Part shown: positions 1 through 9,790 of the stretch, piece by piece
How the letters are laid out: each line of letters opens with the position of its first letter
Numbering within the stretch: the first letter of the stretch is position 1
Source: Pseudomonas cavernae
GTDB lineage: Bacteria > Pseudomonadota > Gammaproteobacteria > Pseudomonadales > Pseudomonadaceae
Assembly (NCBI RefSeq): GCF_003595175.1
Contig: NZ_CP032419.1
Coordinates: 2,046,001-2,110,000 of the forward strand
Length of the DNA stretch: 64,000 nucleotides
Direction of reading: 5' to 3'
The notes under the pieces: generated by a model
The model's input: only the letters and a program-made list of their open reading frames with translations
What the model was told of the DNA's origin: nothing
Databases searched by the model: none
Position numbers and translations under genes: made by a program

Positions 1-85
1 GTTTACCTTGACTCCGCCGGGCGCCCAGGCACCTTGCTGGGTTTCGGCCGCGTGCGCTTGCGCCACTAACCCACGGACGGGCCGC
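1..85. repeat. Short intergenic edge with a repeat arm
   Basis: No gene is seen here. Bases about 55-73 (core TTGCGCCACTAACCCAC) match, with one change, the right arm of the inverted repeat at 18067-18139 (TTGCGCCGCTAACCCAC). This is probably one arm of the same dispersed element, cut by the window edge. Confidence 0.3.
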
Positions 86-1390
<1,305 letters not shown>

Positions 1391-1449
1391 ATCGGTCTTA
1401 TCTCAATCTTGTGGTTCAGGCGGCTACGGCCTTGAAGGCGAACTTCACC

Positions 1450-1564
1450 GTAGGTTGGGTTGAGCCTGCGATACCCAACAAAGAGCGCGCAGCGCTCTCG
1501 GAAACTTTGCCGGCCGCTTCTGCGAACCGGATGTTGGGTATCGCTGCGCTCAACACCAACCTAC
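1450..1564. repeat. Dispersed inverted repeat R1, copy 1
   Basis: Two about 30-base arms face each other: left 1450-1480 (begins GTAGGTTGGGTTGAGC), right 1532-1564 (ends CAACACCAACCTAC). The same arms recur at 6859, 18011 (one arm), 37237, 43992 and 54709. The copy sits between xdhC and guaD and could fold into a hairpin in their transcript. Confidence 0.85.
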
Positions 1565-1575
1565 AAGTCAGGTGC

Positions 1576-2412
1576 TCAGGCTTGGCTGCGGCGGCTGTCC
1601 GGCAGCAATTTGGCGACGGTCGATTCGCCCTTCTTCACTTCTTGGCCGAAGTGGGCGTTGTAGGTGGCGATCACTTCGCCGGCGATGGACACGGCGATCT
1701 CCACCGGCAGCTTGCCCTTCACTTCCGCCAGGCCCATCGGGCAGCGCATGCGCTGCACCGTCTCGGGGGCGAAGCCGCGCTCGTGCAGGCGGTGCTCGAA
1801 CTTGACGCGCTTGGTGCGCGAGCCGATCAGGCCGTAGTAGGCGAAGTCGTTGCGCTTGAGGATGGCCGCGGTCAGCTCCAGGTCGAGCTGGTGGTTGTGG
1901 GTCATGACGATGAAGTAGCTGCCGGCCGGCATGTTGTCGACCTCGTCGACCACCTCGTCGTTGACCACTTTCTCGACCCCGGCGGGGAGCTGCTCGGGGA
2001 ATTCGTTTTCCCGCGAGTCGATCCAACGCACCTTGCACGGCAGGCTGGCGAGCAGCGGCACCAGGGCGCGGCCGACGTGGCCGGCACCGAATACGGCGAT
2101 CTGCGCCTGCGGCTGGCCCATCGGCTCGAACAGCAGCACGGTGGCGCCGCCACAGCACTGGCCGAGGCTGGCGCCGAGGCTGAAGCGCTCCAGACGGGTG
2201 TCCTGGCTGCGGCTGGCAAGTATCTCGCGGGCGATCTCCAGCGCCTTGTATTCCAGATGACCGCCGCCGATGGTCTCGAACAGGCGCTCGGCGGTGACCA
2301 CCATCTTCGAGCCGGCGTTACGCGGCGTGGAGCCGCGCTCTTCGATGATGGTCACCAGCACGCAGGGTTCACCCCGTTGTTGCAGGTCGGCGAGGGCGCT
2401 GATCCAGCTCAT
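1576..2412 (-). CDS. xdhC: Xanthine dehydrogenase accessory protein XdhC
   Basis: XdhC binds molybdenum cofactor, supports its sulfuration and hands it to the XdhB subunit; it is not part of the final enzyme. The 278 residues show the N-terminal XdhC/CoxI region (VTIIEERGSTPR near 20-31, FETIGGGHLE near 45-54, CCGGATVLLFEP near 87) and a C-terminal Rossmann-like half beginning IAVFGAGHVGRAL near 108. Length and order fit the family. The start ATG at 2412 overlaps the stop of a 45-codon reading frame by ATGA, so translation may be coupled to that small gene. Confidence 0.95.
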   Translation of the reverse strand: MSWISALADLQQRGEPCVLVTIIEERGSTPRNAGSKMVVTAERLFETIGGGHLEYKALEIAREILASRSQDTRLERFSLGASLGQCCGGATVLLFEPMGQPQAQIAVFGAGHVGRALVPLLASLPCKVRWIDSRENEFPEQLPAGVEKVVNDEVVDEVDNMPAGSYFIVMTHNHQLDLELTAAILKRNDFAYYGLIGSRTKRVKFEHRLHERGFAPETVQRMRCPMGLAEVKGKLPVEIAVSIAGEVIATYNAHFGQEVKKGESTVAKLLPDSRRSQA

Positions 2413-2546
2413 TTGCTCAGCCTCCAGGTGCGCAGCGGCTTGGCCGGGCGCGACAGGCGCCAGTCATCGGCTGGCAGATCCAGCAGCAGCGGCGGCAGGA
2501 GCGGCGCGGCTGCGGGTTTGGATTTCGCTTCGGTGTGCTTTGTCAT
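2409..2546 (-). CDS. Candidate 45-residue small protein ahead of xdhC
   Basis: An ATG-started frame of 45 codons whose TGA overlaps the xdhC ATG (ATGA). The peptide has a basic, Ala/Pro-rich start (MTKHTEAKSKPAAAP), a leucine-proline stretch (LLPPLLLDL), then DDWRLSRPAKPLRTWRLSK with two tryptophans. There is no signal peptide or long membrane segment. The upstream ribosome site is weak (CAGGGTG). The exact stop/start overlap, orientation and codon use like its neighbours support a real gene in the xdh operon. I do not recognise the family. It may be a coupling leader or a small partner of XdhC. Confidence 0.5.
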   Translation of the reverse strand: MTKHTEAKSKPAAAPLLPPLLLDLPADDWRLSRPAKPLRTWRLSK

Positions 2547-2568
2547 TGTTGTGCACCCTGATGTTTCG

Positions 2569-2629
2569 TGTAGGAGCGAATTCATTCGCGATGGGCCGTG
2601 GCACGGTCGCGAATAAATTCGCTCCTACA
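2569..2629. repeat. REP-type palindrome inside the xdh operon
   Basis: A near-perfect inverted repeat: left arm starting TGTAGGAGCGAATTC, right arm ending GAATTCG-type CTCCTACA, with a GC-rich centre. This is the common pseudomonad REP sequence (family knowledge). It lies between the xdhB stop and the small gene, where it could stall exonuclease and set the xdhB to xdhC message ratio. Confidence 0.85.
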
Positions 2630-2632
2630 GGT

Positions 2633-5029
2633 TCAGGCCGGCTCCACCTCGGTGACGGCGACGGCCTTGGTCGATTGCTGCAGCTTGCGCATCTGCTCCA
2701 CGCCCCAGAGCACGCGCTCAGGGGTGGCGGGGGCGTCGATCTGCGGCTGCGCGCGGTAGTCGGCCAGGCTGGCGACGGCGTCCTTGATCGCGCACCAGGG
2801 GGCGATGCCGAGCATGAACGGCGGCTCGCCCACGGCCTTGGAGTGGAACACCGTGTCTTCCGGGTTCTTGCGGTTTTCCACCAGCTTGACCCGCAGGTCG
2901 ATGGGCATGTCGGCGATGGCCGGGATCTTGTAACTGGCCGGGCCGTTGGTCAGCAGCTTGCCCTTGGCGCTCCACACCAGCTCCTCGGTGGTCAGCCAGC
3001 CCATGCCCTGGACGAACGCGCCTTCCACCTGGCCGATGTCGATGGCCGGGTTCAGCGAGTCGCCGACGTCATGCAGGATGTCGCCACGCAGCATCTTGTA
3101 CTCTCCGGTCAGGGTATCGACTATCACCTCGACGCAGGCGACGCCGTAGGCGTAGTAGTAGAACGGCCGGCCGGCGGCCTTCTCACGGTCGTAGTAGATC
3201 TTCGGCGTGCGATAGAAACCGGTGGTGGACAGCGACACCTGGCCGAAGTAGGCCTTCTGGATCACTTCCTCGAAGGACAGGAACTGGCCGCGCACGCGCA
3301 CCTGGCTGTTGCGGAACTCGACGTCTTCCGCGGTCACCTTGTATTCGCGCACGAGGAAGTCGACCAGGCGCTGCTTGATGATCTCGGCGGCGTTCTTGGC
3401 GGCCATGCCGTTCAAGTCGGCACCGCTGGAGGCGGCGGTCGGCGAGGTGTTGGGCACCTTGTCGGTGTTGGTGGCGGTGATCTGGATGCGCTCGATGTCG
3501 ACGTTGAACACCTGGGCCACCACCTGGGCGACCTTGGTATTCAGGCCCTGGCCCATCTCGGTACCACCATGGTTGAGGTGGATGCTGCCGTCGGTGTAGA
3601 TGTGGATCAGCGCGCCGGCCTGGTTGAGGAAGGTGGCGGTGAAGCTGATGCCGAATTTCACCGGGGTCAGCGCCAGGCCTTTCTTCAGCACCGGGCTGTT
3701 GGCGTTGAAGGCGCGGATCTCCGCGCGGCGCTTGCTGTACTCGGCGCTGGCTTCCAGTTCGGCGGTCATCTCATGGATGACGTTGTGCTCGACGGTCTGG
3801 TGGTAGTGGGTGACGTTGCGCTCGTCCTTGCCGTAGTAATTCAGCTTGCGCACCTCCAGCGGATCCTTGCCGAGATGGCGGGCGATCACGTCCATGATCT
3901 CCTCGATGGCGACCATCCCCTGCGGGCCGCCGAAACCGCGGTAGGCGGTGTTCGAGGCAATGTTGGTCTTGCAGCGGTGACCGTTGATGGTGGCGTTGCC
4001 GAGGAAGTAGGCGTTGTCCGAGTGGAACATCGCCCGGTCGACGATCGAGCCGGACAGGTCCGGCGAATAGCCGCAGTTGCCGGCCAGGTCGATCTGGATG
4101 CCGTGCAGCAGGCCATTGTCGTCGAAGCCGACGTCGTATTCGACGTAGAAGGGGTGGCGCTTGCCGGTGATGGTCATGTCTTCCATACGCGGCAGGCGCA
4201 TCTTGGTCGGCCGCCCGGTGAGGTGGGCGATCACCGCGCACAGGCAGGCCGGGCCAGCCGCCTGGGTTTCCTTGCCGCCGAAACCGCCGCCCATGCGACG
4301 CATGTCGATGACGATCTTGTGCATCGGCACGCCGAGCACTTCGGCCACCAGCTTCTGCACTTCGGTGGGGTTCTGCGTCGAGGTGTAGACCAGCATGCCG
4401 CCGTCTTCGCTGGGCATCACCGAGGAAATCTGGGTTTCCAGGTAGAAGTGCTCCTGGCCGCCAATGTGCAGGCTGCCCTGCAGACGGTGTGGCGCCGTGG
4501 CCAGTTCGGCGGCGGAGTCGCCGATCTTGTGCTGGTGGCTGTCGAGGACGAAATGCTTCTTGCGGTAGGCCTCGACCACATCGAGCACCGGCTCCAGGTC
4601 TTCGTACTCGACGATCGCCGCCATGGCCGCCTTGCGCGCGGTTTCCAGGCTGTCGGCGCCGACGGCGAGCACGACCTGGCCGACGTATTCGACCTTGCCG
4701 TCCGCCAGCAGCGGGTCACCGGCGACCACCGGGCCGATGTCCAACTGGCCGGGTACGTCCTCGGCGGTGATGGCGATGGCCACGCCGGGGAACTGGTAGC
4801 AGGGCGCGGTATCGATCCTGACGATGCGCGCATGGGCGCGGTCGCTCATGCGGGCGTAGACGTGCAACTGGTTGGGGAATTCCAGGCGGTCGTCGACATA
4901 CACCGCCTCGCCGGACACATGCTTGTCCGCGCTCTCGTGCTTGACGCTGCGGCCGACGCCGGTGGTGATGTCGGCGCGGAACAGGGCGGCCAGCTCTTCT
5001 TGGGTCTTGTGTTGAACGTGATTAGACAT
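2633..5029 (-). CDS. xdhB: Xanthine dehydrogenase, molybdopterin subunit
   Basis: Large catalytic subunit (798 residues) of xanthine dehydrogenase, oxidising hypoxanthine and xanthine to urate. Visible landmarks: an aldehyde oxidase-type a/b hammerhead N-terminal region (about 20-140), GQEHFYLETQ near 191-200, GGGFGGKE at 247-254 (cofactor contact), and VGEPPF near 733-738 with Glu735 as the expected catalytic base. Length fits the bacterial split form, in which Fe-S/FAD and Mo domains are separate proteins. It overlaps the end of xdhA by 8 bases, indicating translational coupling. Start ATG 5029. Confidence 0.97.
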   Translation of the reverse strand: MSNHVQHKTQEELAALFRADITTGVGRSVKHESADKHVSGEAVYVDDRLEFPNQLHVYARMSDRAHARIVRIDTAPCYQFPGVAIAITAEDVPGQLDIGPVVAGDPLLADGKVEYVGQVVLAVGADSLETARKAAMAAIVEYEDLEPVLDVVEAYRKKHFVLDSHQHKIGDSAAELATAPHRLQGSLHIGGQEHFYLETQISSVMPSEDGGMLVYTSTQNPTEVQKLVAEVLGVPMHKIVIDMRRMGGGFGGKETQAAGPACLCAVIAHLTGRPTKMRLPRMEDMTITGKRHPFYVEYDVGFDDNGLLHGIQIDLAGNCGYSPDLSGSIVDRAMFHSDNAYFLGNATINGHRCKTNIASNTAYRGFGGPQGMVAIEEIMDVIARHLGKDPLEVRKLNYYGKDERNVTHYHQTVEHNVIHEMTAELEASAEYSKRRAEIRAFNANSPVLKKGLALTPVKFGISFTATFLNQAGALIHIYTDGSIHLNHGGTEMGQGLNTKVAQVVAQVFNVDIERIQITATNTDKVPNTSPTAASSGADLNGMAAKNAAEIIKQRLVDFLVREYKVTAEDVEFRNSQVRVRGQFLSFEEVIQKAYFGQVSLSTTGFYRTPKIYYDREKAAGRPFYYYAYGVACVEVIVDTLTGEYKMLRGDILHDVGDSLNPAIDIGQVEGAFVQGMGWLTTEELVWSAKGKLLTNGPASYKIPAIADMPIDLRVKLVENRKNPEDTVFHSKAVGEPPFMLGIAPWCAIKDAVASLADYRAQPQIDAPATPERVLWGVEQMRKLQQSTKAVAVTEVEPA

Positions 5030-6464
5030 AGGCGGTCACCCGGGTTTCGACTTCGGGAGCTTGTTGCTCGAGGAAGAATTTGCGCAGCAGGTTCTGTGCG
5101 GCCAGCAGGCGGTATTCCTTGCTGGCGCGGAAGTCGCTGAGCGGGGTGAAGTCCTGAGCCAGGGCTTCGCAGGCGCGTTCGACCACCCCGGGATACCAGG
5201 CTGAGCCGACCAGCGCGGCTTCACAGGCGGCAGCGCGTTTCGGGATCGCCGCCATGCCGCCGAAGGCGATGCGCGCGGCGCTGACCACACCGTTGTTTTC
5301 GATGCTCAGATTGAAGGCCGCACACACGGCGGAAATGTCGTCGTCCAGGCGCTTGGACACCTTGTAGGCGCGGAACACCTGATTGGTCTGGGCGCGCGGC
5401 ACCAGGATCTTCTCGATGAACTCGCCTTCCTGGCGGGCGGTGACCTTGTAGTCGAGGAAGTAGTCTTGCAGCGCCAGCGTGCGGCTGTCGTGGCCCTGGC
5501 GCAGGACGATCTGCGCGCCGAGGGCGATCAGCAGCGGCGGGGCGTCACCGATCGGCGAGGCGTTGCCGATATTGCCGCCGAGGGTGCCCTGGTTGCGGAT
5601 CTGCAACGAGGCGAAGCGGTGCAGCAGCTCGCCGAAGTCCGGGTATTCCGCGGCCAGCGCGGCGTAGCAGTCGGACAGCGAGGTGGCGGCGCCGATCTCG
5701 ATGTTGTCGGCGGTCACCTCCACGCGCTTCATCTCGGCGACATGGCCGACATAGATCATCACCGGCAGCTCGCGATGGAACTGGGTGACTTCCAGAGCCA
5801 GGTCGGTGCCGCCGGCGAGCAGGCGCGCCTGCGGGTTAGCGGCATAGAGGTCGGCCAGGTCGGCGACGGTCAGCGGCAGCAGGCAGCGCTTGTCGCCGCT
5901 GTTCAGCTCGGCGGTTTCGCGCGGGGCTATGGCTTGCAACTGGGCGACGGTCTGCGCCTCGCTGGCGTCGAACTGGTCCGGCTGCTTCTGGCAGCAGGCC
6001 TGCTCGGCGGCGTCGATGATCGGCCGGTAGCCGGTGCAGCGGCACAGGTTGCCGGCCAGGGCTTCCAGGGTGTCGGCCTTGTCGAAGCCTTCGCTGTTCT
6101 TCTGCAGGGCGAACAGCGACATGACGAAACCGGGGGTGCAGAAGCCGCACTGCGAGCCGTGGCAGTCGACCATGGCCTGCTGCACGCTGTGCAGTTGGCC
6201 CTTGTGTTTGAGGTCTTCGACGGTGATCAGCTGCTTGCCGTGCAGGGAGGAAACGAAGGTCAGGCAGGAGTTGAGGGTGCGGTAGCGGATGCGATCCCCC
6301 TCCAACTCGCCGACTACCACGGTGCAGGCACCGCAGTCGCCAGAGGCGCAGCCTTCTTTGGTTCCTGGTTTGCCGACGTGCTCACGCAGGTAATTCAGCA
6401 CGGTGACGTTGGGGTCGAGCGCGTGCTCAGTGCGCAGCTCTCGGTTGAGTAAAAACTGGATCAA
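5022..6464 (-). CDS. xdhA: Xanthine dehydrogenase, Fe-S/FAD subunit
   Basis: Small subunit (480 residues) that passes electrons from the Mo site to NAD. The N-terminal plant-type [2Fe-2S] site is C39, C44, C47 and C67 (GCASGDCGACTV). The second helical [2Fe-2S] site is C106, C109, C141 and C143 (CGFC...CRC). The FAD-binding domain starts near 195 with LLAGGTDLAL near 216. First gene of the minus-strand xdh operon. Upstream, 6529-6567 carries a tandem operator candidate. Start ATG 6464 has GGAGG-type pairing (TGGAGG) just ahead. Confidence 0.97.
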   Translation of the reverse strand: MIQFLLNRELRTEHALDPNVTVLNYLREHVGKPGTKEGCASGDCGACTVVVGELEGDRIRYRTLNSCLTFVSSLHGKQLITVEDLKHKGQLHSVQQAMVDCHGSQCGFCTPGFVMSLFALQKNSEGFDKADTLEALAGNLCRCTGYRPIIDAAEQACCQKQPDQFDASEAQTVAQLQAIAPRETAELNSGDKRCLLPLTVADLADLYAANPQARLLAGGTDLALEVTQFHRELPVMIYVGHVAEMKRVEVTADNIEIGAATSLSDCYAALAAEYPDFGELLHRFASLQIRNQGTLGGNIGNASPIGDAPPLLIALGAQIVLRQGHDSRTLALQDYFLDYKVTARQEGEFIEKILVPRAQTNQVFRAYKVSKRLDDDISAVCAAFNLSIENNGVVSAARIAFGGMAAIPKRAAACEAALVGSAWYPGVVERACEALAQDFTPLSDFRASKEYRLLAAQNLLRKFFLEQQAPEVETRVTAYV

Positions 6465-6528
6465 GGACGACCTCCAGGCACTTTATTGTTTTTTACGAGG
6501 GCTCGTATGAGGACAAATTTAGAGTTTT

Positions 6529-6567
6529 CTGACTTTTGGGTCAACTAATATTTGACTCTCTGGTCAA
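6529..6567 (-). promoter_or_regulatory. Tandem operator candidate upstream of xdhA
   Basis: Read on the minus strand: TTGAC-N6-GTCAA (6567-6552), 7 bases, then TTGAC-N6-GTCAG (6544-6529). The two dyads are 23 bp apart centre to centre and end 65 bases before the xdhA start. Such paired dyads fit a dimeric repressor or activator. The GntR/FCD protein encoded at 10311 is the nearest candidate (inference). Confidence 0.5.
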
Positions 6568-6758
6568 GCAACTCTCATGCCTTCGGGTTATGAGTCCGGT
6601 AAGCAACAGGGCCATGCCTTAAGGGTAGTGCCTGGCGGGGTGTAAAGCCCGCTAAACAGGGAGTTGGCGCGCTGGATGGTTGGGGGTGTGACGAGGGATG
6701 TCAGTGGGCGGAACGGGGCAGGAGGCGGGCGGGTGGGCCAATGTCGTGCAGTTTCAAG

Positions 6759-6786
6759 GGTGGGTTAGCCGAAGGCGTAACCCACC
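6759..6786. repeat. Small perfect hairpin, GGTGGGTTA type
   Basis: GGTGGGTTA and TAACCCACC face each other across 10 bases. The same arm occurs at 18067-18139, so it belongs to the dispersed hairpins of this chromosome. Confidence 0.6.
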
Positions 6787-6858
6787 GAGGAATGCAGTGC
6801 CGCAGGGGGATGTCGCGTTTCACATCCACAGGCGTTGGTGCTTGCTCAGCGCAGTTCC

Positions 6859-6931
6859 GTAGGATGGGTTGAGCGTAGCGATACCCATGCAATCCGCCTG
6901 TTGGGTATCGCTGCGCTCAACGCCAACCTAC
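6859..6931. repeat. Dispersed inverted repeat R1, copy 2
   Basis: Left arm begins GTAGGATGGGTTGAGCGTAG, right arm ends CTCAACGCCAACCTAC, with a short loop. It lies downstream of the PuuB-like gene and upstream of xdhA. Confidence 0.85.
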
Positions 6932-6940
6932 AAAATCGTC

Positions 6941-6970
6941 GTAGGGTGGATGTCGCTCTTTACATCCACC
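6941..6970. repeat. Inverted repeat, GTAGGGTGGATG type
   Basis: GGTGGATGT pairs with ACATCCACC across 8 bases. It lies immediately after the R1 copy at 6859 and 18 bases from the stop of the PuuB-like gene, so it could act as a 3' stabilising hairpin. Confidence 0.6.
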
Positions 6971-6987
6971 AGAGCGAAGGTGCTCGC

Positions 6988-8304
6988 TCAGCGCAGCTTC
7001 TCAAGCAGCTGGTAGTACCACATGCCGGCGGCCAGCATCGGGTTGCCGAAGATGTCGCCCAGCGGCACCTTGATGTGCTTGCAGGCGGCGAAGGTGTCGA
7101 ATTGGGTCAGGTCGCCGTGCATGGCGTTGGCCATGATCTCGCCCATGATGTGGGTGGTGGCGATGCCGTGACCGGAGTAGCCCTGGCAATACCAGACATG
7201 ATCCGACAGCTTGCCGAGCTGGGGGATGCGGTTCATGACTATGCCCATGGCGCAGCTCCACTGGAAGTCGATCTCCACGCCCTTGAGCTGGGGGAAGGTG
7301 CGTTCGATGCACGGGCGCAGTTCGGCGGCGATGTCCCGTGAGTCGCGGCCCGAGTAGTTGGCGCCACCACCGAATAGCAGGCGCTTGTCGGCGGTGAGGC
7401 GGTAGTAGTCGAGGACGAAGCGGCAGTCGTAGACGGCCAGGTCCTGCGGGTTGAGTTGCGCGGCCAGTTCCTCGCCCAGCGGCTTGGTGGTGACGATGCC
7501 GCCCATGGCTGGGAAGATCTTGCCCTTGAGCTGCTTAGGTTCGAGCTTGTGGTAGACATCGCCAGCCAGCAGCACCTGCCGGGCGTCGATCCGCCCTTGA
7601 GCGGTGATCACCGCCGGTCGTTCGCCATGGACGATGTTCAGCACCTCGGAGTGCTCGAAGATCAGCGCGCCGAGGCTTTCCGCCGCCTTGGCCTCGCCGA
7701 TGCACAGGTTCAGCGGGTGCAGGTGCAGGTTGCGGGTGTTCTTGATCGCGCCGCAGTAGAGATCGCTGCTCAGGTGTTGGCGCACGCCGTCGCGATCCAG
7801 CAGGCTCACGCTGTCGCCCATGCCGCGGCACTGGGCTTCTGCATAGGACGCTTGCAGTTCATCCATATGGCTGGACTTCATCGCCGCGTGCAGGTGGCCG
7901 TGCTTGAGATCGCAGCGGATGCCGTATTTCTCTACGCGGCTCTTGATGATGTCGTGGCCGCGCCAGCGCATGTGCCAGATGAAATCGTCGACCTCGTCGC
8001 CCAGGGTGTGGCGCATCTGTTTGCGCATCGCCTCGTCGCCGGACAGGCTGCCGGTGACCTGGCCGCCGTTGCGCCCGGTGGCGCCCCAGCCGATCTTGTT
8101 GGCTTCGACTATGGCCACCTTGTAGCCGCGCTCGGCCAGTTCCACGGCGGTGGCCACGCCGGTGAAGCCGCCGCCGATGATCGCCACGTCGACGCTGACC
8201 TGGCCTTGCAGGCTGGGGTAGTGGGTTTCCTCGTTGAGCGTGGCGCTGTAGTAGGACGGGCAGCGCTCGGCGGCGGGGGTGACGGGTTTGAGTGCAGCGT
8301 TCAT
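6988..8304 (-). CDS. FAD-dependent amine oxidase, PuuB-like
   Basis: DAO-family flavoprotein of 438 residues. The FAD-binding beta-alpha-beta segment is VDVAIIGGGFTGVATAVELAERG, from about residue 38, followed by the VEA end and GWGATGRNGGQ near 73-83, typical of gamma-glutamylputrescine oxidases and related opine/sarcosine-type oxidases. C-terminal YCQGYSGHGIATTHIMGE near 385 is also characteristic of PuuB-like proteins. The next gene upstream on the strand is a PuuA-like glutamine synthetase, which supports a role in gamma-glutamylated polyamine or amine catabolism releasing H2O2 and an aldehyde. The substrate cannot be read from the sequence. Start ATG 8304. Confidence 0.85.
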   Translation of the reverse strand: MNAALKPVTPAAERCPSYYSATLNEETHYPSLQGQVSVDVAIIGGGFTGVATAVELAERGYKVAIVEANKIGWGATGRNGGQVTGSLSGDEAMRKQMRHTLGDEVDDFIWHMRWRGHDIIKSRVEKYGIRCDLKHGHLHAAMKSSHMDELQASYAEAQCRGMGDSVSLLDRDGVRQHLSSDLYCGAIKNTRNLHLHPLNLCIGEAKAAESLGALIFEHSEVLNIVHGERPAVITAQGRIDARQVLLAGDVYHKLEPKQLKGKIFPAMGGIVTTKPLGEELAAQLNPQDLAVYDCRFVLDYYRLTADKRLLFGGGANYSGRDSRDIAAELRPCIERTFPQLKGVEIDFQWSCAMGIVMNRIPQLGKLSDHVWYCQGYSGHGIATTHIMGEIMANAMHGDLTQFDTFAACKHIKVPLGDIFGNPMLAAGMWYYQLLEKLR

Positions 8305-8323
8305 AACGGCTGTTCCTTTATAC

Positions 8324-8399
8324 GTAGGGTGGAAAACCGCGAAGCGTTTTCCACCGCAAAATCAGGCGAATCTGTGGACAAGCAGAGCGTTGTCCACCC
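8324..8399. repeat. Two adjacent hairpins between the PuuA/PuuB-like genes
   Basis: GGTGGAAAAC/GTTTTCCACC (8328-8355) and GTGGACAA/TTGTCCAC (8374-8397) form two successive perfect hairpins. The leading CGTAGGG matches other dispersed repeats. They fill most of the 121-base gap between the two genes and could separate their expression. Confidence 0.65.
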
Positions 8400-8425
8400 G
8401 ACGAATCGATTGAGCGCAGTAGCGC

Positions 8426-9790
8426 TCAGGCTTGGGTCAGATACCAGCGCCAGTCCTGCTCACCCACCTCGGCCATGAACTGGCGGTATTCGGCGCGCTT
8501 CACCGCCAGGTAAACGCCGAGGAATTCCTGGCCCAGCGCCTCGTGTGCCCAGCTCGAACGCTCCAGCGCTCGCAGCGAGGTCAGCCAGTCGGTCGGCAGG
8601 AACTCTGTGGCCTGGGCATAGCCGTTGCCGGTGACCGGCGCGCCCGGGTCGATTTCCTCGCGGATGCCGCGATGGATGCCGGCGAGAATCGCCGCCGCGG
8701 CCAGATAGGGGTTGGCATCGGCGCCGCAGATGCGATGCTCGATATGCCGGGTATTCGCCGGGCCGCCTGGCACGCGCAGGCTCACGGTGCGGTTGTCGAT
8801 GCCCCAGGTCGGCGCCAGCGGCGCGTAGCTGTTGGCCTGGAAGCGCCGGTAGGAGTTGGCGTTGGGGCAGAACAGCAGCAGCGAATCCAGCAGCGATTCG
8901 AGCATGCCGCCCACCGCCAGACGCAGCAGCGGCGTGCCGGCCGGGTCGTCGCTGGCGAACAGGTTGCGACCCTCGGCGTCGGCCAGGCTGACATGCATGT
9001 GCATGCCGGTGCCGGCCAGGTGATCGAAGGGTTTGGCCATGAAGCAGGCCTGCATGCCGTGCCTGTGGGCCACACCCTTGACCAGGCGCTTGTAGCGCAC
9101 CGCCTGATCCATGGCTTGCAGCGCGTCGCCGTGCTCGAGGGTGATTTCCACCTGACCCGGGGCGTATTCCGAGATCGCCGTGCGCGCCGGGATGCCCTGG
9201 GCCTTGCAGGCGGCATACAGGTCGGCGAGGAACGGCTCGATCTGCTCCAGCTCGCGCAAGCCATAGACCTGGGTACTGCGTGGTCGGCCGCCGTCGCGGT
9301 CGAGCGCCGGCTGCGGCCGGCCGTGGGCGTCGCGCTGCTGGTCGAGCAGGTAGAACTCCAGCTCGCAGGCCATCACCGGGTGGTAGCCGTCGGCCTTCAG
9401 TGCATCGATGACCTGGATCAGCACATGGCGCGGGTCGGCGATGGTCGCCGGCATCCCTTCGCTCGGGTGCATGCTGACCTGCACGGCGGCGGTCGGCATC
9501 TGCCGCCAGGGCAGGCGCACCAGGCTGCCGGCTAGCGGGTAGGCGCGGCAGTCGATATCGCCGACGTCCCAGACCAGGCCGGAGTCTTCGACGTCCTCGC
9601 CGTGGATGGTCAGGCCGAGGATGGTGCTGGGCAGCGGCCGGCCACTCTGGTAGACCGCCAGCAGCTCATCGCGATGCAGCAGCTTGCCGCGCGGCACGCC
9701 GTTGGCGTCGAGGATGAACAGTTCGAAGGCTTCGATATCCGGGTTTTGTGCCAGGAAATCCTGGGCTTCTTGCACGTGGGCAAAGGTCAT
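8426..9790 (-). CDS. Glutamine synthetase family, gamma-glutamylpolyamine synthetase-like
   Basis: 454-residue type I-like glutamine synthetase. Catalytic features: CELEFYLLD near 163, GQVEITLEHGDA near 212, TGMHMHVSL near 258-266, and a SLRVPGG/HIEHRICGADANPYL segment near 335-360. It is shorter at the C-terminus than GlnA and lacks the adenylylation-loop Tyr region. These traits and the PuuB-like neighbour point to PuuA/PauA-type ligases, which join glutamate to putrescine or other amines with ATP. Primary ammonia assimilation is unlikely. The start ATG 9790 begins MTFAHVQEAQDFL; longer starts are not needed. Confidence 0.85.
   Translation of the reverse strand: MTFAHVQEAQDFLAQNPDIEAFELFILDANGVPRGKLLHRDELLAVYQSGRPLPSTILGLTIHGEDVEDSGLVWDVGDIDCRAYPLAGSLVRLPWRQMPTAAVQVSMHPSEGMPATIADPRHVLIQVIDALKADGYHPVMACELEFYLLDQQRDAHGRPQPALDRDGGRPRSTQVYGLRELEQIEPFLADLYAACKAQGIPARTAISEYAPGQVEITLEHGDALQAMDQAVRYKRLVKGVAHRHGMQACFMAKPFDHLAGTGMHMHVSLADAEGRNLFASDDPAGTPLLRLAVGGMLESLLDSLLLFCPNANSYRRFQANSYAPLAPTWGIDNRTVSLRVPGGPANTRHIEHRICGADANPYLAAAAILAGIHRGIREEIDPGAPVTGNGYAQATEFLPTDWLTSLRALERSSWAHEALGQEFLGVYLAVKRAEYRQFMAEVGEQDWRWYLTQA

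Larger units (their letters stand above)
6465..6987. other. Intergenic region xdhA to PuuB-like gene
   Basis: No gene is supported in these 523 bases. It holds the AT-rich xdhA promoter region with the tandem dyad (6529-6567) and a cluster of inverted repeats at 6759-6786, 6859-6931 and 6941-6970 that lies downstream of the PuuB-like gene. Reading frames here follow the repeats and look spurious. Confidence 0.6.

Noticed and set aside
2270..5140. 956-codon open frame on the plus strand across xdhB
   Set aside because: It is the GC-rich mirror frame of xdhB and xdhA; the protein is rich in His/Val/Gly/Asp repeats without domains, and the minus-strand genes have clear motifs.
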